From the NCBI RefSeq assembly GCF_009735625.1, contig NZ_CP046244.1, forward strand, positions 558,001-622,000: a stretch of DNA of 64,000 bases, read 5' to 3'. The notes beneath the pieces were generated by a model. That model ran no database searches. It was not told the origin of the DNA and saw only the letters and a program-made list of their open reading frames with translations. The first letter of the stretch is position 1. Every line of letters begins with the position of its first letter. Position numbers and translations under genes: made by a program. Positions 46,190-53,635 of the stretch are shown here, in pieces. The DNA is from Moorella glycerini. Its GTDB lineage: Bacteria; Bacillota; DSM-521; Neomoorellales; Neomoorellaceae.

Positions 46190-46601
46190 GGAATTAATAG
46201 CCGCAAGGCTGGGTATTATTCAAAGCGCTATAAGAAGGTTGCAGCTCCTGGCGCGCCTGCCACGGGAACAATTCCTGCAAGACGAAGATGCTGTGGATAT
46301 TGCCGAGAACAGGTTGCGCCGGGCCCTGGAAGCATTGTTTGACCTGGGCCGGCACCTGGTGGTAAAATCAGGCCTGGGCGTCCCCCAGGACTATCGGGCG
46401 ATAATCGAAAAGCTGAAGGACGGGCAAATACTACCCGCAGATTTTGCCCGCCAGATTATGGGCATGGCCGGCTACCGCAATCGTCTTGTCCATGAATACA
46501 ACAAGGTGACACCGGAAGAACTATATGAAATTCTGCAAACCCGCCTGGGGGACTTTACGCTGTTCTGTCAACATATTGTGAATTACCTGGAGAGGCGCTA
46601 A
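46179..46601 (+). CDS. hepT: HepT-type HEPN toxin (DUF86)
   Basis: 140-aa HEPN protein with the RNase motif R-x4-H in YRNRLVHEYNKV near residue 102. TTG start at 46179 after GGGAGG, within the antitoxin gene. The target tRNA-cleaving activity is known for the family; here it is inferred. Confidence 0.9.
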   Translation: MFNEELIAARLGIIQSAIRRLQLLARLPREQFLQDEDAVDIAENRLRRALEALFDLGRHLVVKSGLGVPQDYRAIIEKLKDGQILPADFARQIMGMAGYRNRLVHEYNKVTPEELYEILQTRLGDFTLFCQHIVNYLERR

Positions 46602-46644
46602 CAAAGCAATCGGGTTACCTAGCATTGATGATGCGGACCTGCAA

Positions 46645-46705
46645 GAACCCTGTAAAAAATATCCGCCATAATGACGCCTAAAGTCATTATGGCGGCCCCC
46701 TGTCC
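46645..46705. repeat. Palindromic repeat, right copy flanking the toxin-antitoxin pair
   Basis: Contains a perfect 13-bp inverted repeat CCGCCATAATGAC (46663-46675) and GTCATTATGGCGG (46683-46695) with a 7-base loop. No T-tract follows, so it is not an ordinary terminator. Confidence 0.85.
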
Positions 46706-46727
46706 CTCCGGCTCGCTATGTTTCTCA

Positions 46728-46991
46728 TTACCCAAGTCTACTTCTCTTCTTGCCCGTCTTTTTCGGATAGATAGATTGCATCAACTCATAATCCGCCGCA
46801 GAGATAAGCCAGAAATCAGCCGCAATGTGTAAAATGGCCTCTAAAAACGCCTGCTCTCCAGTTCCTTCTTTATCGTAAAGGCGGGCCAGCGTTCTTGCCG
46901 TTTCGTAGTCATGACGCCGCCAGCGGTGGCCCCAGGCAAAACGCCTGATTTCCTCATCCATAAAACGGTGAATAAAGGCTAAAGGCTCCAC
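46728..46991 (-). CDS. Hypothetical protein (87 aa)
   Basis: Not recognised. Short, mixed charge, probably helical (ARLYDKEGTGEQAFLEAILHIAADFW), ending in a basic tail (KKTGKKRSRLG). GTG start at 46991; the frame stays open upstream without a better start. Follows the 119-aa gene at 47009 by 17 bases and is likely in one unit with it. Confidence 0.55.
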   Translation of the reverse strand: MEPLAFIHRFMDEEIRRFAWGHRWRRHDYETARTLARLYDKEGTGEQAFLEAILHIAADFWLISAADYELMQSIYPKKTGKKRSRLG

Positions 46992-47008
46992 TCCCAGGAA
47001 AAGCCTGC

Positions 47009-47368
47009 TTATGTTAAAGTGCTCCCGGAAGCCGGTGCCCCATTTACTGATTTTCCCTCGGCAAGCATCCGATTTGTTATGCCTTCAAATAGTTCGCCGA
47101 TCTCCTGTTCCCCATATTTGTCCTGCAACTGCTGGAACTTCTGGAGCACTTTCGCATAGGCATGGCCCCATACCTTCCAGTTTTCATTTATGGCCTTGAT
47201 CTCCAGCCCGGACTTTTCGTCTTTTGCCTGCTCGACCAGGGTCACCATCTCCTCCTTCTGCAGGAGATTGGTCGGTTTCAAGTTCAGGAGGGCATTCAAA
47301 TCCCTTTCCAGTATCTGGCTCAGGGCTTGCGAGCGCAAAATCGCCGTCCTTAAAACTTCCTCTTGCAT
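47009..47368 (-). CDS. Hypothetical coiled-coil protein (119 aa)
   Basis: Not recognised. Mostly helical and charged (SQILERDLNALLNLKPTNLLQKEEMVTLVEQAKDE-like heptads), so a coiled coil is likely in the first half. ATG at 47366-47368 follows AAGGAGGAAG, a good ribosome site that lies inside the ORF upstream. Located in the accessory stretch between the toxin-antitoxin pair and the Rpn gene. Confidence 0.65.
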   Translation of the reverse strand: MQEEVLRTAILRSQALSQILERDLNALLNLKPTNLLQKEEMVTLVEQAKDEKSGLEIKAINENWKVWGHAYAKVLQKFQQLQDKYGEQEIGELFEGITNRMLAEGKSVNGAPASGSTLT

Positions 47369-47576
47369 CCGTTTCTTCCTCCTTAATTAATTCAGCATAT
47401 TTTTTCCAGGCAAGCTTTCTTTCGCGGTAAGGCAGACATTTATATTCCCGCCACTGATAGGCCCGGTACCTTAAAGGAACCTGGCGATAGGAGCGCCTGT
47501 TCAAACGAAAAACACGACGCCCCAGGGCTTTGAGTTGCAAATCATCACCCCTCCCAAGGGAACCCTCTACCACCAC
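47184..47576 (-). CDS. Hypothetical basic protein, C-terminus overlapping the next gene
   Basis: The first 70 residues are Arg/Lys/Tyr-rich (RRVFRLNRRSYRQVPLRYRAYQWREY) and look like coding sequence; beyond 47368 the frame runs 185 bases inside the 119-aa gene in another phase and looks like shadow sequence. Either the two genes overlap or an earlier stop was lost. Function unknown. Confidence 0.35.
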   Translation of the reverse strand: MVVEGSLGRGDDLQLKALGRRVFRLNRRSYRQVPLRYRAYQWREYKCLPYRERKLAWKKYAELIKEEETDARGSFKDGDFALASPEPDTGKGFECPPELETDQSPAEGGDGDPGRAGKRRKVRAGDQGHK

Positions 47577-48020
47577 GTCCTACTAGATGGATCTTTCGAC
47601 ATTGCAGCTTAAATTCCTCTCTTCTTCCTCCTATGTTTTGACACTTTTTCCCCTGCTTCGATTTCCTGGCTACGACAGCCCTATAGATAATGCTTCCCCG
47701 TCTTCCTTCTAGTGCCGGGGACATCTATCCCGGCAAGCAGGATGTTAAATTGATGTTAAATTATACTTAATACTCTATCCCCCCTATTCCTGCGCTTTTC
47801 CTCCACATCAACTCCGCTTTTGTGCCTGTTTTCGCAATTAAATATAGTTTAACTTTTTTCTGCTGCCCCTCTATCATGGCATGATTATCGTCAGCAGGTC
47901 CTCTAAAAAAGGTATCCAGCCTAACTTCCTGATATAAGCGTTTTCTGCCTCTAAACCCGCTCACCCAATGGTAACAGGGTTTACAGTATGATATAATTAC
48001 ATCTGGAAGAAGGTGTTCTT
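47577..48020. other. Intergenic region before the Rpn gene
   Basis: 444 bases without a supported gene. A TATAAT at about 47992-47997 is the probable -10 of the Rpn gene. An open minus-strand frame to 48162 lacks a ribosome site and overlaps the Rpn start, so I do not call it. Confidence 0.5.
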
Positions 48021-49007
48021 GTGCCGGAAAACGAAGAACAGCCTCGTTCTCCCCACCACCCCCACGACAAGGGTTACCGGCAGCTCCTGGCCGACAAAAG
48101 GGTGTTCCTGGAACTCTTAAAGACCTTCGTCCGGGAAGAATGGGTGGAAGCCATTGACGCAAATGAACTTATCCTGGTGAATAAGTCCTATGTCCTCCAG
48201 GATTTCAGCGAGAAAGAAGCCGATATCGTCTACCGGCTTAAGACCAGGGATAAAAACGTCATCTTTTACGTTCTACTGGAGCTGCAGTCGACGGTAGATT
48301 ACCTGATACCTTTCCGGCTGCTGCTCTATATGGTCGAGATCTGGAGGGAGATCTACAACAACACCCCGCAGCACGAGCGGGAGAGCAAGCATTTTCACCT
48401 GCCACCCATCGTCCCGGCGGTGCTCTACAATGGGGCTAACAACTGGACAGCGCCCAGCACCTTCAAAGAAATGCTAGACAGTTACCAGGATTTCAGCGGG
48501 CATCTCCTGGACTTTCGCTACTTGCTGTTTGATGTCAACCGTTACAGCGAAGAAGAGCTTATCAAGGCGGCCAATCTGATCGCTGGGGTCTTCCTTTTGG
48601 ACCAGAAGATGCAGCCAGAAGACCTGGCTAGACGGCTACAGAAACTGGCAGGGATCTTAAAGCGCCTCACGCATGATGAGTTCCGCCATTTCACGACCTG
48701 GCTGAAGAACGTCGTCAAGCCCAGAATGCCTGAAGATTTTAGGGAAAAGGTTGACCGCATCCTGGACGCAAGCAATCCTTGGGAGGTGGAACGGATGATT
48801 TACAACCTGGAAATAACCCTGGAAGAGATGCAGCAGCAGGCCTTATTGAAAGGCAAGATGGAAGGTAAGATGGAAGGTAAGATGGAAGGTAAGATGGAAG
48901 TAGCGAAAAATATGTTGTTGCTGGGCATAGAAATGGAGACGATTGCCCGCGCAACAGGGCTTGCTCCGGACGAGATCGCCACGCTTAAAAAGCAGATGGA
49001 GCAGTGA
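48021..49007 (+). CDS. Rpn-family recombination-promoting nuclease/putative transposase
   Basis: 328 aa, YhgA/Rpn family (PD-(D/E)xK nuclease fold). Front HDKGYRQLLADKRVFLELLKTF and core EADIVYRLK ... VIFYVLLELQSTVDYLIPFRLLLYM contain the acidic, E-x-Q nuclease residues. C-terminal part has four GKME repeats (about 278-293) and the usual small helical tail (ARATGLAPDEIATLKKQ). GTG start at 48021. These proteins promote RecA-independent recombination and are often linked to mobile DNA. Confidence 0.88.
   Translation: MPENEEQPRSPHHPHDKGYRQLLADKRVFLELLKTFVREEWVEAIDANELILVNKSYVLQDFSEKEADIVYRLKTRDKNVIFYVLLELQSTVDYLIPFRLLLYMVEIWREIYNNTPQHERESKHFHLPPIVPAVLYNGANNWTAPSTFKEMLDSYQDFSGHLLDFRYLLFDVNRYSEEELIKAANLIAGVFLLDQKMQPEDLARRLQKLAGILKRLTHDEFRHFTTWLKNVVKPRMPEDFREKVDRILDASNPWEVERMIYNLEITLEEMQQQALLKGKMEGKMEGKMEGKMEVAKNMLLLGIEMETIARATGLAPDEIATLKKQMEQ
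48852..48899 (+). repeat. Four in-frame 12-bp tandem repeats in the Rpn gene
   Basis: GGNAAGATGGAA repeated four times (48852, 48864, 48876, 48888), encoding GKME. Copy-number change keeps the frame and would lengthen or shorten the linker before the C-terminal helices. Confidence 0.95.
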
Positions 49008-49095
49008 CCCCTGCTGCCCATATAGGCCCTCCTCATCCCTTGGGTGGGCCTTATCCTTCCCGTATGCGTTCTGCGGCGTTAATCTTATCCATACC

Positions 49096-49188
49096 ATGAC
49101 CCGGAATAAATACACGGCTATCATTACCAGGGCCACGGGGCTTACCCTGGAAGAGATAAACGCCCTGCGAAGGCAACTGGAACATTGA
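49096..49188 (+). pseudogene. Remnant of a second Rpn-type C-terminus
   Basis: The frame reads TRNKYTAIITRATGL then TLEEINALRRQLEH and stops at 49186-49188, matching the terminal helices of Rpn proteins (compare ARATGLAPDEIATLKKQMEQ at the end of the gene just upstream). No start or nuclease core precedes it, so it is a leftover of a lost or recombined copy. Confidence 0.7.
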
Positions 49189-49241
49189 ACTTGCCCTGGG
49201 TTTTGGCTATTTAAACCGCGCTTCTACCATTGTAGCTTTAA

Positions 49242-49270
49242 AAAGGGGATAGGCATTTCCCTATCCCCTT
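49242..49270 (-). terminator. Terminator of the ribose-type operon, displaced by a transposon
   Basis: AAGGGGATAGG and CCTATCCCCTT form a perfect 11-bp stem; on the minus strand it is followed by TTTTT. No minus-strand gene lies directly upstream, but deleting the transposon (49278-52605 plus one duplication) puts it about 30 bases past the stop codon at 52635. Confidence 0.75.
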
Positions 49271-49401
49271 CCTGCATTGTCATTTAGCACACTATCATCC
49301 TTAAAACTAGTCCTAACTTTATCAATTTAAAATATCGAGATAACATGTAACAGTTCCCCCAAAGTGATATAATTTTAGCAAATTATTCTGGGGGGCTGTT
49401 T

Positions 49402-49932
49402 ATGCAACTGGTATACAATTTCGGTATTTCCCTGGAGGATTATGCTGCCCGGGGTAAGAAAAATGAGTTTCCCGTCATAGAGTCTTGCCCTATCTGTATG
49501 GCCCGGCAGGCTCTAAAGCGGCATGGTTTTTACTGGCGTAATGCCGGTAGTGACTCGGAAAAGTGGCTACAGCTGCCCATCTGCCGCTTTTGGTGCCGCT
49601 CCTGCCGGCACACCTTCTCTCTTTTGCCTTCCTTTCTCCTGCCGTATTACCAGTATTCCCTTAAGTTCATTCTGGACTGTCTCATATATTTCTTCTCCAA
49701 GGCCCGCCTCCTTATTTACTACCAGCTGCTCCAGTTCTACCGCCGCCGTTGGGCGAAGAACATGAATTGCATCCAGGCCTTCTTCCGGGAGCAGGGTTAC
49801 CAGGAAATAATCCCGCCGGAATTTAAACAAAGGGCCATAAAATTGCTGGAAATGATTGCCGCGTTCCCCAACGCCGAAACCTTTTCCCAAAGGTTCCATA
49901 ATCATTTCCGGCGCAATTTTATGGCTAATTAA
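49402..49932 (+). CDS. Transposon zinc-ribbon protein (DUF6431-like)
   Basis: 176 aa. A Cys4 zinc ribbon is visible (CPICMARQ near 30, then CRFWCRSCRHTF near 60), then a helix-rich basic region (LQFYRRRWAKN, FHNHFRRNFM). I know similar proteins as a family found beside DDE transposase/ATPase pairs; the role is not established. By position it could be the target-selection or end-binding partner, comparable to TniQ/TnsD, which also carry zinc fingers, but no homology to them is evident by eye. ATG at 49402 follows GGGGGGCTG. Confidence 0.8.
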   Translation: MQLVYNFGISLEDYAARGKKNEFPVIESCPICMARQALKRHGFYWRNAGSDSEKWLQLPICRFWCRSCRHTFSLLPSFLLPYYQYSLKFILDCLIYFFSKARLLIYYQLLQFYRRRWAKNMNCIQAFFREQGYQEIIPPEFKQRAIKLLEMIAAFPNAETFSQRFHNHFRRNFMAN

Positions 49933-49996
49933 TTTTACCATGCTTTCCCCGGTTCCGTAAAGCCTCCCTGCTACATTAGCCACCACACACCTTTTG

Positions 49997-50058
49997 CCTG
50001 TCCTGGGGGACAGGTTAAGGTTAAACTGGTAAATGACCGGACCGGTTAACCTTAAATC
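49997..50058 (+). promoter_or_regulatory. Tandem hairpins in front of the transposase start
   Basis: A perfect CCTGTCC/GGACAGG hairpin (49997-50014) is followed at once by a long one (TTAAGGTTAAACTGGT with ACCGGTTAACCTTAA, about 50015-50058), ending just before the GGGGAGGGG ribosome site. Probably limits read-through or translation of the transposase. Confidence 0.6.
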
Positions 50059-50074
50059 CTGGGGAGGGGTTGTG

Positions 50075-51331
50075 ATGGACGAGAAGGACCGGGAAAATAT
50101 CGCTCTTTTTCGCTTTAGCTTGATTGCGCCGTTGTTGCAGGGTCAGGTAGCCAGCAGGAAGGCCTACCTGGAGAGTATTACGGCCAGACCCCATGAAGTA
50201 CCGTATTATGGCCTCTGCGACTATAGCCCCCAGACCATTGCCAGCTGGCTCAGGGATTACCGCCGCGAGGGGTTTGAGGGGTTAAAACCGAAAAGGCGTT
50301 CTGACCGGGGAAGGCCGCGGGCCTTATCCCCGGAGTTACAGGAGCAACTCCTGGCCCTGCGCCAGGAGGAGCGTTCCTGTCCGGCTTCTGTCTTTTATGA
50401 ACAACTGGTGGCTAAAGGTGTTATTTTACCGGACGCCGTTTCTTACGCTACCATTTACCGTTTCCTGAAATCCAGGGGGCTTTTAGGCCGGGAGATGCGG
50501 CGGGAGCCGGAACGGAAACGCTTTGCCTATGATACGGTGAATACCCTCTGGCAGGGGGATGTGGCGGCCGGGCCTTACCTTCGCGTTGGCAACAAAAAGG
50601 TGGCTACTTTCCTCTTTGCTTTTATCGATGATTGTTCCCGCCTGGTGACTTTTGCCCAGTTTTTTACTTCCGAGAAGTTTGAGTCTTTGAAGGTGGTCTT
50701 CAAGGAGGCTATCTTACGCCGGGGCATTCCGCAGATGGTCTACGTGGATAATGGTAAAATCTATCGTTCGGAGCAGCTGCAGCTGGCCTGCGCGGCCCTG
50801 GGGATAGCCTTGATCAATACTAAACCCTATGACCCGCAGAGCAAGGGTAAGATCGAAAGGTTCTTCTTGACCGTCAGGCAGCGTTTCTTGCCCCTGGTTA
50901 AAGATGAACACCTTAAATCTCTGGATAACTTGAACCGCTCTTTCTGGCAGTGGCTGGAGGAAGATTATCACCGCCAGGTCCACAGTGCTTTGGGTATGAG
51001 CCCCCTGGATAAGTTTATGTCCCAGTTCAGCCAGGTTAAGATGGTGAGCGACCCGGCTGTTCTGGAGCCGCTTTTTTTCAAGCGGGAGGAACGGCGGGTA
51101 CATCATGATGCTACTATCTCCATTAACAAGCGCCTTTTTGAGGTGCCGCCTCAATTTATCGGCAACCGGGTGGAGGTGCGCTTTGACCCGGAAAAACTGG
51201 AGCGGGTCTTGATTTTTGTGGCCGGTAAAGAGGTGGCGGTGGCACAGCCGGTGGCGCTCAGTGTTAACGCCCGGGCAAAGCGGGAGAGCAAACTTTCTTT
51301 TGCCAGCTTACAGGGAGGGGGCCAAAACTAG
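50075..51331 (+). CDS. DDE transposase, Mu/TniA/TnsB type
   Basis: 418 aa from the ATG at 50075-50077 after GGGGAGGGG. Order: N-terminal HTH region (YSPQTIASWLRDYRREGFEGL and LSPELQEQLLALRQEE), RNase-H-fold core with D in LWQGDV, D in VYVDNGKIY and E in SKGKIERFF, then a C-terminal beta-barrel (INKRLFEVPPQFIGNRVEVRFDP) like the Mu transposase C domain. It cuts and joins transposon ends, presumably activated by the ATPase encoded two bases downstream. IS481-family integrases are the main alternative, but they lack a partner ATPase. Confidence 0.92.
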   Translation: MDEKDRENIALFRFSLIAPLLQGQVASRKAYLESITARPHEVPYYGLCDYSPQTIASWLRDYRREGFEGLKPKRRSDRGRPRALSPELQEQLLALRQEERSCPASVFYEQLVAKGVILPDAVSYATIYRFLKSRGLLGREMRREPERKRFAYDTVNTLWQGDVAAGPYLRVGNKKVATFLFAFIDDCSRLVTFAQFFTSEKFESLKVVFKEAILRRGIPQMVYVDNGKIYRSEQLQLACAALGIALINTKPYDPQSKGKIERFFLTVRQRFLPLVKDEHLKSLDNLNRSFWQWLEEDYHRQVHSALGMSPLDKFMSQFSQVKMVSDPAVLEPLFFKREERRVHHDATISINKRLFEVPPQFIGNRVEVRFDPEKLERVLIFVAGKEVAVAQPVALSVNARAKRESKLSFASLQGGGQN

Positions 51332-51332
51332 A

Positions 51333-52133
51333 ATGTACCAGGCTTTTTATGGCTTAAAAGGGGCTCCTTTTGGCAAGGAGCTAAAACCCCAGGATGCCTT
51401 CCTTTCCTGCAGTTTAAAAGAAACGAGGGCCCGGCTGGAGTATTTATCCCGCGTCCGGGGCATGGGGGTCCTGGTGGGGGAACCGGGAGCCGGTAAGACC
51501 TTTGCCTTGCGGGTCTTTTGTGCTAATTTAAACCCGGCCCTCTTTAAGGTTATTTATTTGCCCCTGGCCACAGGGACGGTCATGGATTTTTACCGCGGTT
51601 TGGCCCGGGGCCTGGGGGAAGAACCGTCTTTCCGCAAGATTGACCTTTTTCACCAGATCCAGCAGGCGGTCCAGGTGTTCTTCCGGGATAAAAAGATTAC
51701 GCCCGTCTTCATCCTGGATGAGATGCACCTGGCTAACCCCAAATTCCTGCTGGACCTGGCCCTGCTCTTTAATTTCGCCATGGACGCCTTTAATCCTTTT
51801 ATCCTGGTCCTGGCCGGCTTGCCTTTTTTGTTGAGCCGCTTGGAGTTGAACCAGACCCAGTCTCTGGCCCAACGCCTGGTGGTTCGCTTCCAGGTGGAAC
51901 CTTTAAACCGTGAGGAGGTGGGCGCCTACCTGGAGCACCATTTATCCCTGGTGGGGGCTACCAGGCCTTTATTTGAGCCGCCTGCCGTCGAGGCCATCGC
52001 TTCTCGCTCCCGCGGCTGGCCGCGCCTGGTGAACAACCTGGCCCTGACTTCCCTCCTCTGGGGCGCCCAGCTTAAAGCCCAGCTGATTAGTGCTGATGTG
52101 GTACGCCAGGCAGCTACCGAAATTGGCCTTTAA
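51333..52133 (+). CDS. Transposon AAA+ ATPase, TniB/TnsC/ExeA type
   Basis: 266 aa. Walker A VGEPGAGKTFALR near 50, Walker B PVFILDEMHLANP near 128, sensor and arginine region LAQRLVVRFQVEPL near 190, then the C-terminal lid (SRSRGWPRLVNNLALTSLL). MuB/TniB/TnsC proteins bind DNA and direct the transposase to the target. The ATG starts two bases after the transposase stop, so the pair is translationally coupled. Confidence 0.93.
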   Translation: MYQAFYGLKGAPFGKELKPQDAFLSCSLKETRARLEYLSRVRGMGVLVGEPGAGKTFALRVFCANLNPALFKVIYLPLATGTVMDFYRGLARGLGEEPSFRKIDLFHQIQQAVQVFFRDKKITPVFILDEMHLANPKFLLDLALLFNFAMDAFNPFILVLAGLPFLLSRLELNQTQSLAQRLVVRFQVEPLNREEVGAYLEHHLSLVGATRPLFEPPAVEAIASRSRGWPRLVNNLALTSLLWGAQLKAQLISADVVRQAATEIGL

Positions 52134-52144
52134 GGGTGGTGGCT

Positions 52145-52447
52145 ATGCTTAAGCTTGATTCCCCCAGAGACGTGGAAAGTCTCCTGGAGATCCTGGCTTT
52201 CGTCCTCTGGGCGAATACTTTTGGGTCCTACGGTGAGGAATTGGAACGCCCGGTATTGGATTTCGCCCGCGACCTTTACGCTGAATTGCTAAAATACCTG
52301 GAGTCTTTCTATACCGCCCGCGAGGAACCCCATTATTACAGCTTTATTTGCCAGTTGCAACTGGAACAAGGATTTGATTTCCAGAGAAAACGCCTGGCTG
52401 CCCTTGATAAAAAATTGGCGGAACGGTTCAAGGCCCCTTCTTTTTAG
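52145..52447 (+). CDS. Transposon small accessory protein
   Basis: 100 aa, unrecognised, largely helical (VESLLEILAFVLWANTF, LDFARDLYAELLKYLESFY) with a basic C-terminus. ATG at 52145 follows GGGTGG. It is the last gene of the transposon before its terminator; conservation with the other three would show whether it is needed for transposition. Confidence 0.75.
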   Translation: MLKLDSPRDVESLLEILAFVLWANTFGSYGEELERPVLDFARDLYAELLKYLESFYTAREEPHYYSFICQLQLEQGFDFQRKRLAALDKKLAERFKAPSF

Positions 52448-52468
52448 GCCGCGTTGAGCGGCTTTTTT
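52448..52468 (+). terminator. Rho-independent terminator of the transposon genes
   Basis: GCCGC-gttga-GCGGC followed by TTTTTTCTTT directly after the last transposon gene. Confidence 0.92.
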
Positions 52469-52634
52469 CTTTGGGGATTTTATTGTGCTAATGTGCAATT
52501 CCTGAGAATTTGGGGTGCTGTAATTTGATAATCTTGCAGTTTGTGCCGGCGGCGTGAGTTACTTTAATTTGAAAAACGGTGGTTAATTTAATGTGCTAAA
52601 TGACACTGCATACCTTACTTATATCTATATATCA

Positions 52635-53558
52635 TTAGCGTATATGTTTCTTCATCATTTCTTCAAGCATGTCTTCATCTTTTGCATCGATTTCATCCTT
52701 AAAATATACAGCTACATCACCGATTAATTCCCATTCCTCAACATGGCTTACAGTTGCCTCTGGCTCTAAAAGAGTCAAAGGTGATAAACTTTCCATTTCC
52801 AGCATATAGTTATTCATATAGGTTTCGTAGGAAACGCCATAATCCGGGTATCTAGCATCAACCTGGTGTTTGAAACGCTTGATAAACAAATTTCCGTGGT
52901 TTAAGTAGGCAGCCCAACCATCTTGATTGACAATCCCGAACTTAAAGGGATTATTTATCGCCCGGTCATGCTTCATCAATATATATCTTTCTCCCCAATA
53001 AACCCGCGGGTCATTCATTCTGGAATAAGGCCAGAGAGCGATGACACGATTGGGTAAGAAACCCTTATCCTGCCGCGGCTGGGGTACAATTTCGAAGCCA
53101 CCGGGAGCCATCACCGTCAGTGCCCAAACCGCCAGTTCAACCGGCCAGGCGTTTTTGTTGGTAAGATGATGGACAATCTTTACCTTGCTCGAAGATTCCA
53201 CCAGGGTAACTTCCATCTCTTTTTTGATCTGTACCCACGGCTCTACCCTTTGTGAAACCTTAATTCCTCCCTCTATTTCAGACCATTCCACAGGCTCATT
53301 GTCGGGAGAGTAAGTGCGCGGGTAAACTTCCGGGCTGTGCCACAGGCGGTGGCCGCCCATGAGTCTCCATTTCTCTTTTCCTACGAGCATGGTTATAGGT
53401 ACTTCCTCACAAAACTCATTTTCTCTACCGATAAAACCATAACGGACCACGCGAGGTCCAGTATCAATAGTGATTATAAGATCTACGATACCGTTGGTAA
53501 GCTCAAGACACTTGCCGTATTTGTTATGCTTCATTACTTTAACATCAATACGAGACAT
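52635..53558 (-). CDS. DUF4380-like / aldose-1-epimerase-fold protein
   Basis: 307 aa, beta-rich. Opening ECMELTNGIVDLIITIDTGPRVVRYGF-like region (here KCLELTNGIVDLIIT) and GGHRLWHSPE, WALTVMAPGG are typical of the DUF4380 group, which is related to galactose mutarotase folds. Last gene of the sugar operon; a sugar mutarotation or epimerisation role would fit but is not shown. Its original terminator now lies beyond the transposon. Confidence 0.8.
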   Translation of the reverse strand: MSRIDVKVMKHNKYGKCLELTNGIVDLIITIDTGPRVVRYGFIGRENEFCEEVPITMLVGKEKWRLMGGHRLWHSPEVYPRTYSPDNEPVEWSEIEGGIKVSQRVEPWVQIKKEMEVTLVESSSKVKIVHHLTNKNAWPVELAVWALTVMAPGGFEIVPQPRQDKGFLPNRVIALWPYSRMNDPRVYWGERYILMKHDRAINNPFKFGIVNQDGWAAYLNHGNLFIKRFKHQVDARYPDYGVSYETYMNNYMLEMESLSPLTLLEPEATVSHVEEWELIGDVAVYFKDEIDAKDEDMLEEMMKKHIR

Positions 53559-53600
53559 TATTAAGGCCCTCCTGATTGGTTACCATTATAGTCATTTTTA

Positions 53601-53631
53601 TGGGCCAACGTTATATCCTAACGTTGGCCCA
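53601..53631 (-). promoter_or_regulatory. Perfect intercistronic hairpin downstream of the second UroD-family gene
   Basis: TGGGCCAACGTTA and TAACGTTGGCCCA, 13-bp stem with 5-base loop, and no T-tract on the minus strand. Probably an mRNA-stability or processing element. Confidence 0.75.
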
Positions 53632-53635
53632 AAAA

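Larger units (their letters stand above)
49278..52605 (+). mobile_element. Compact four-gene transposon of Mu/Tn7/Tn5053 type
   Basis: 3328 bp. Terminal inverted repeats TGTCATTTAGCACA at 49278 (inward) and complement TGTGCTAAATGACA ending at 52605; flanking duplication CTGCAT at 49272-49277 and 52606-52611. The TGTCATTT tip equals that of Tn402/Tn5053-class ends as I recall them. Related TTAGCA boxes recur inside both ends (about 49372-49385; 52478-52497 and, weaker, 52508-52527), as expected for multiple transposase-binding sites. Four co-directional genes: zinc-ribbon protein, DDE transposase, AAA+ ATPase, small protein, then a terminator. Intact-looking throughout. Confidence 0.93.

Noticed and set aside
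47767-48162. Minus-strand ORF of 131 codons in the gap before the Rpn gene
   Set aside because: Its first half is antisense to the Rpn start and no ribosome site precedes any start; the unique part is too short to support.
48852-48899. Possible CRISPR-like array
   Set aside because: The repeats are 12 bp, contiguous, without spacers, and in frame with the Rpn protein.
49278-52605. CRISPR-associated transposon
   Set aside because: No cas gene and no CRISPR array is present in or next to the element.
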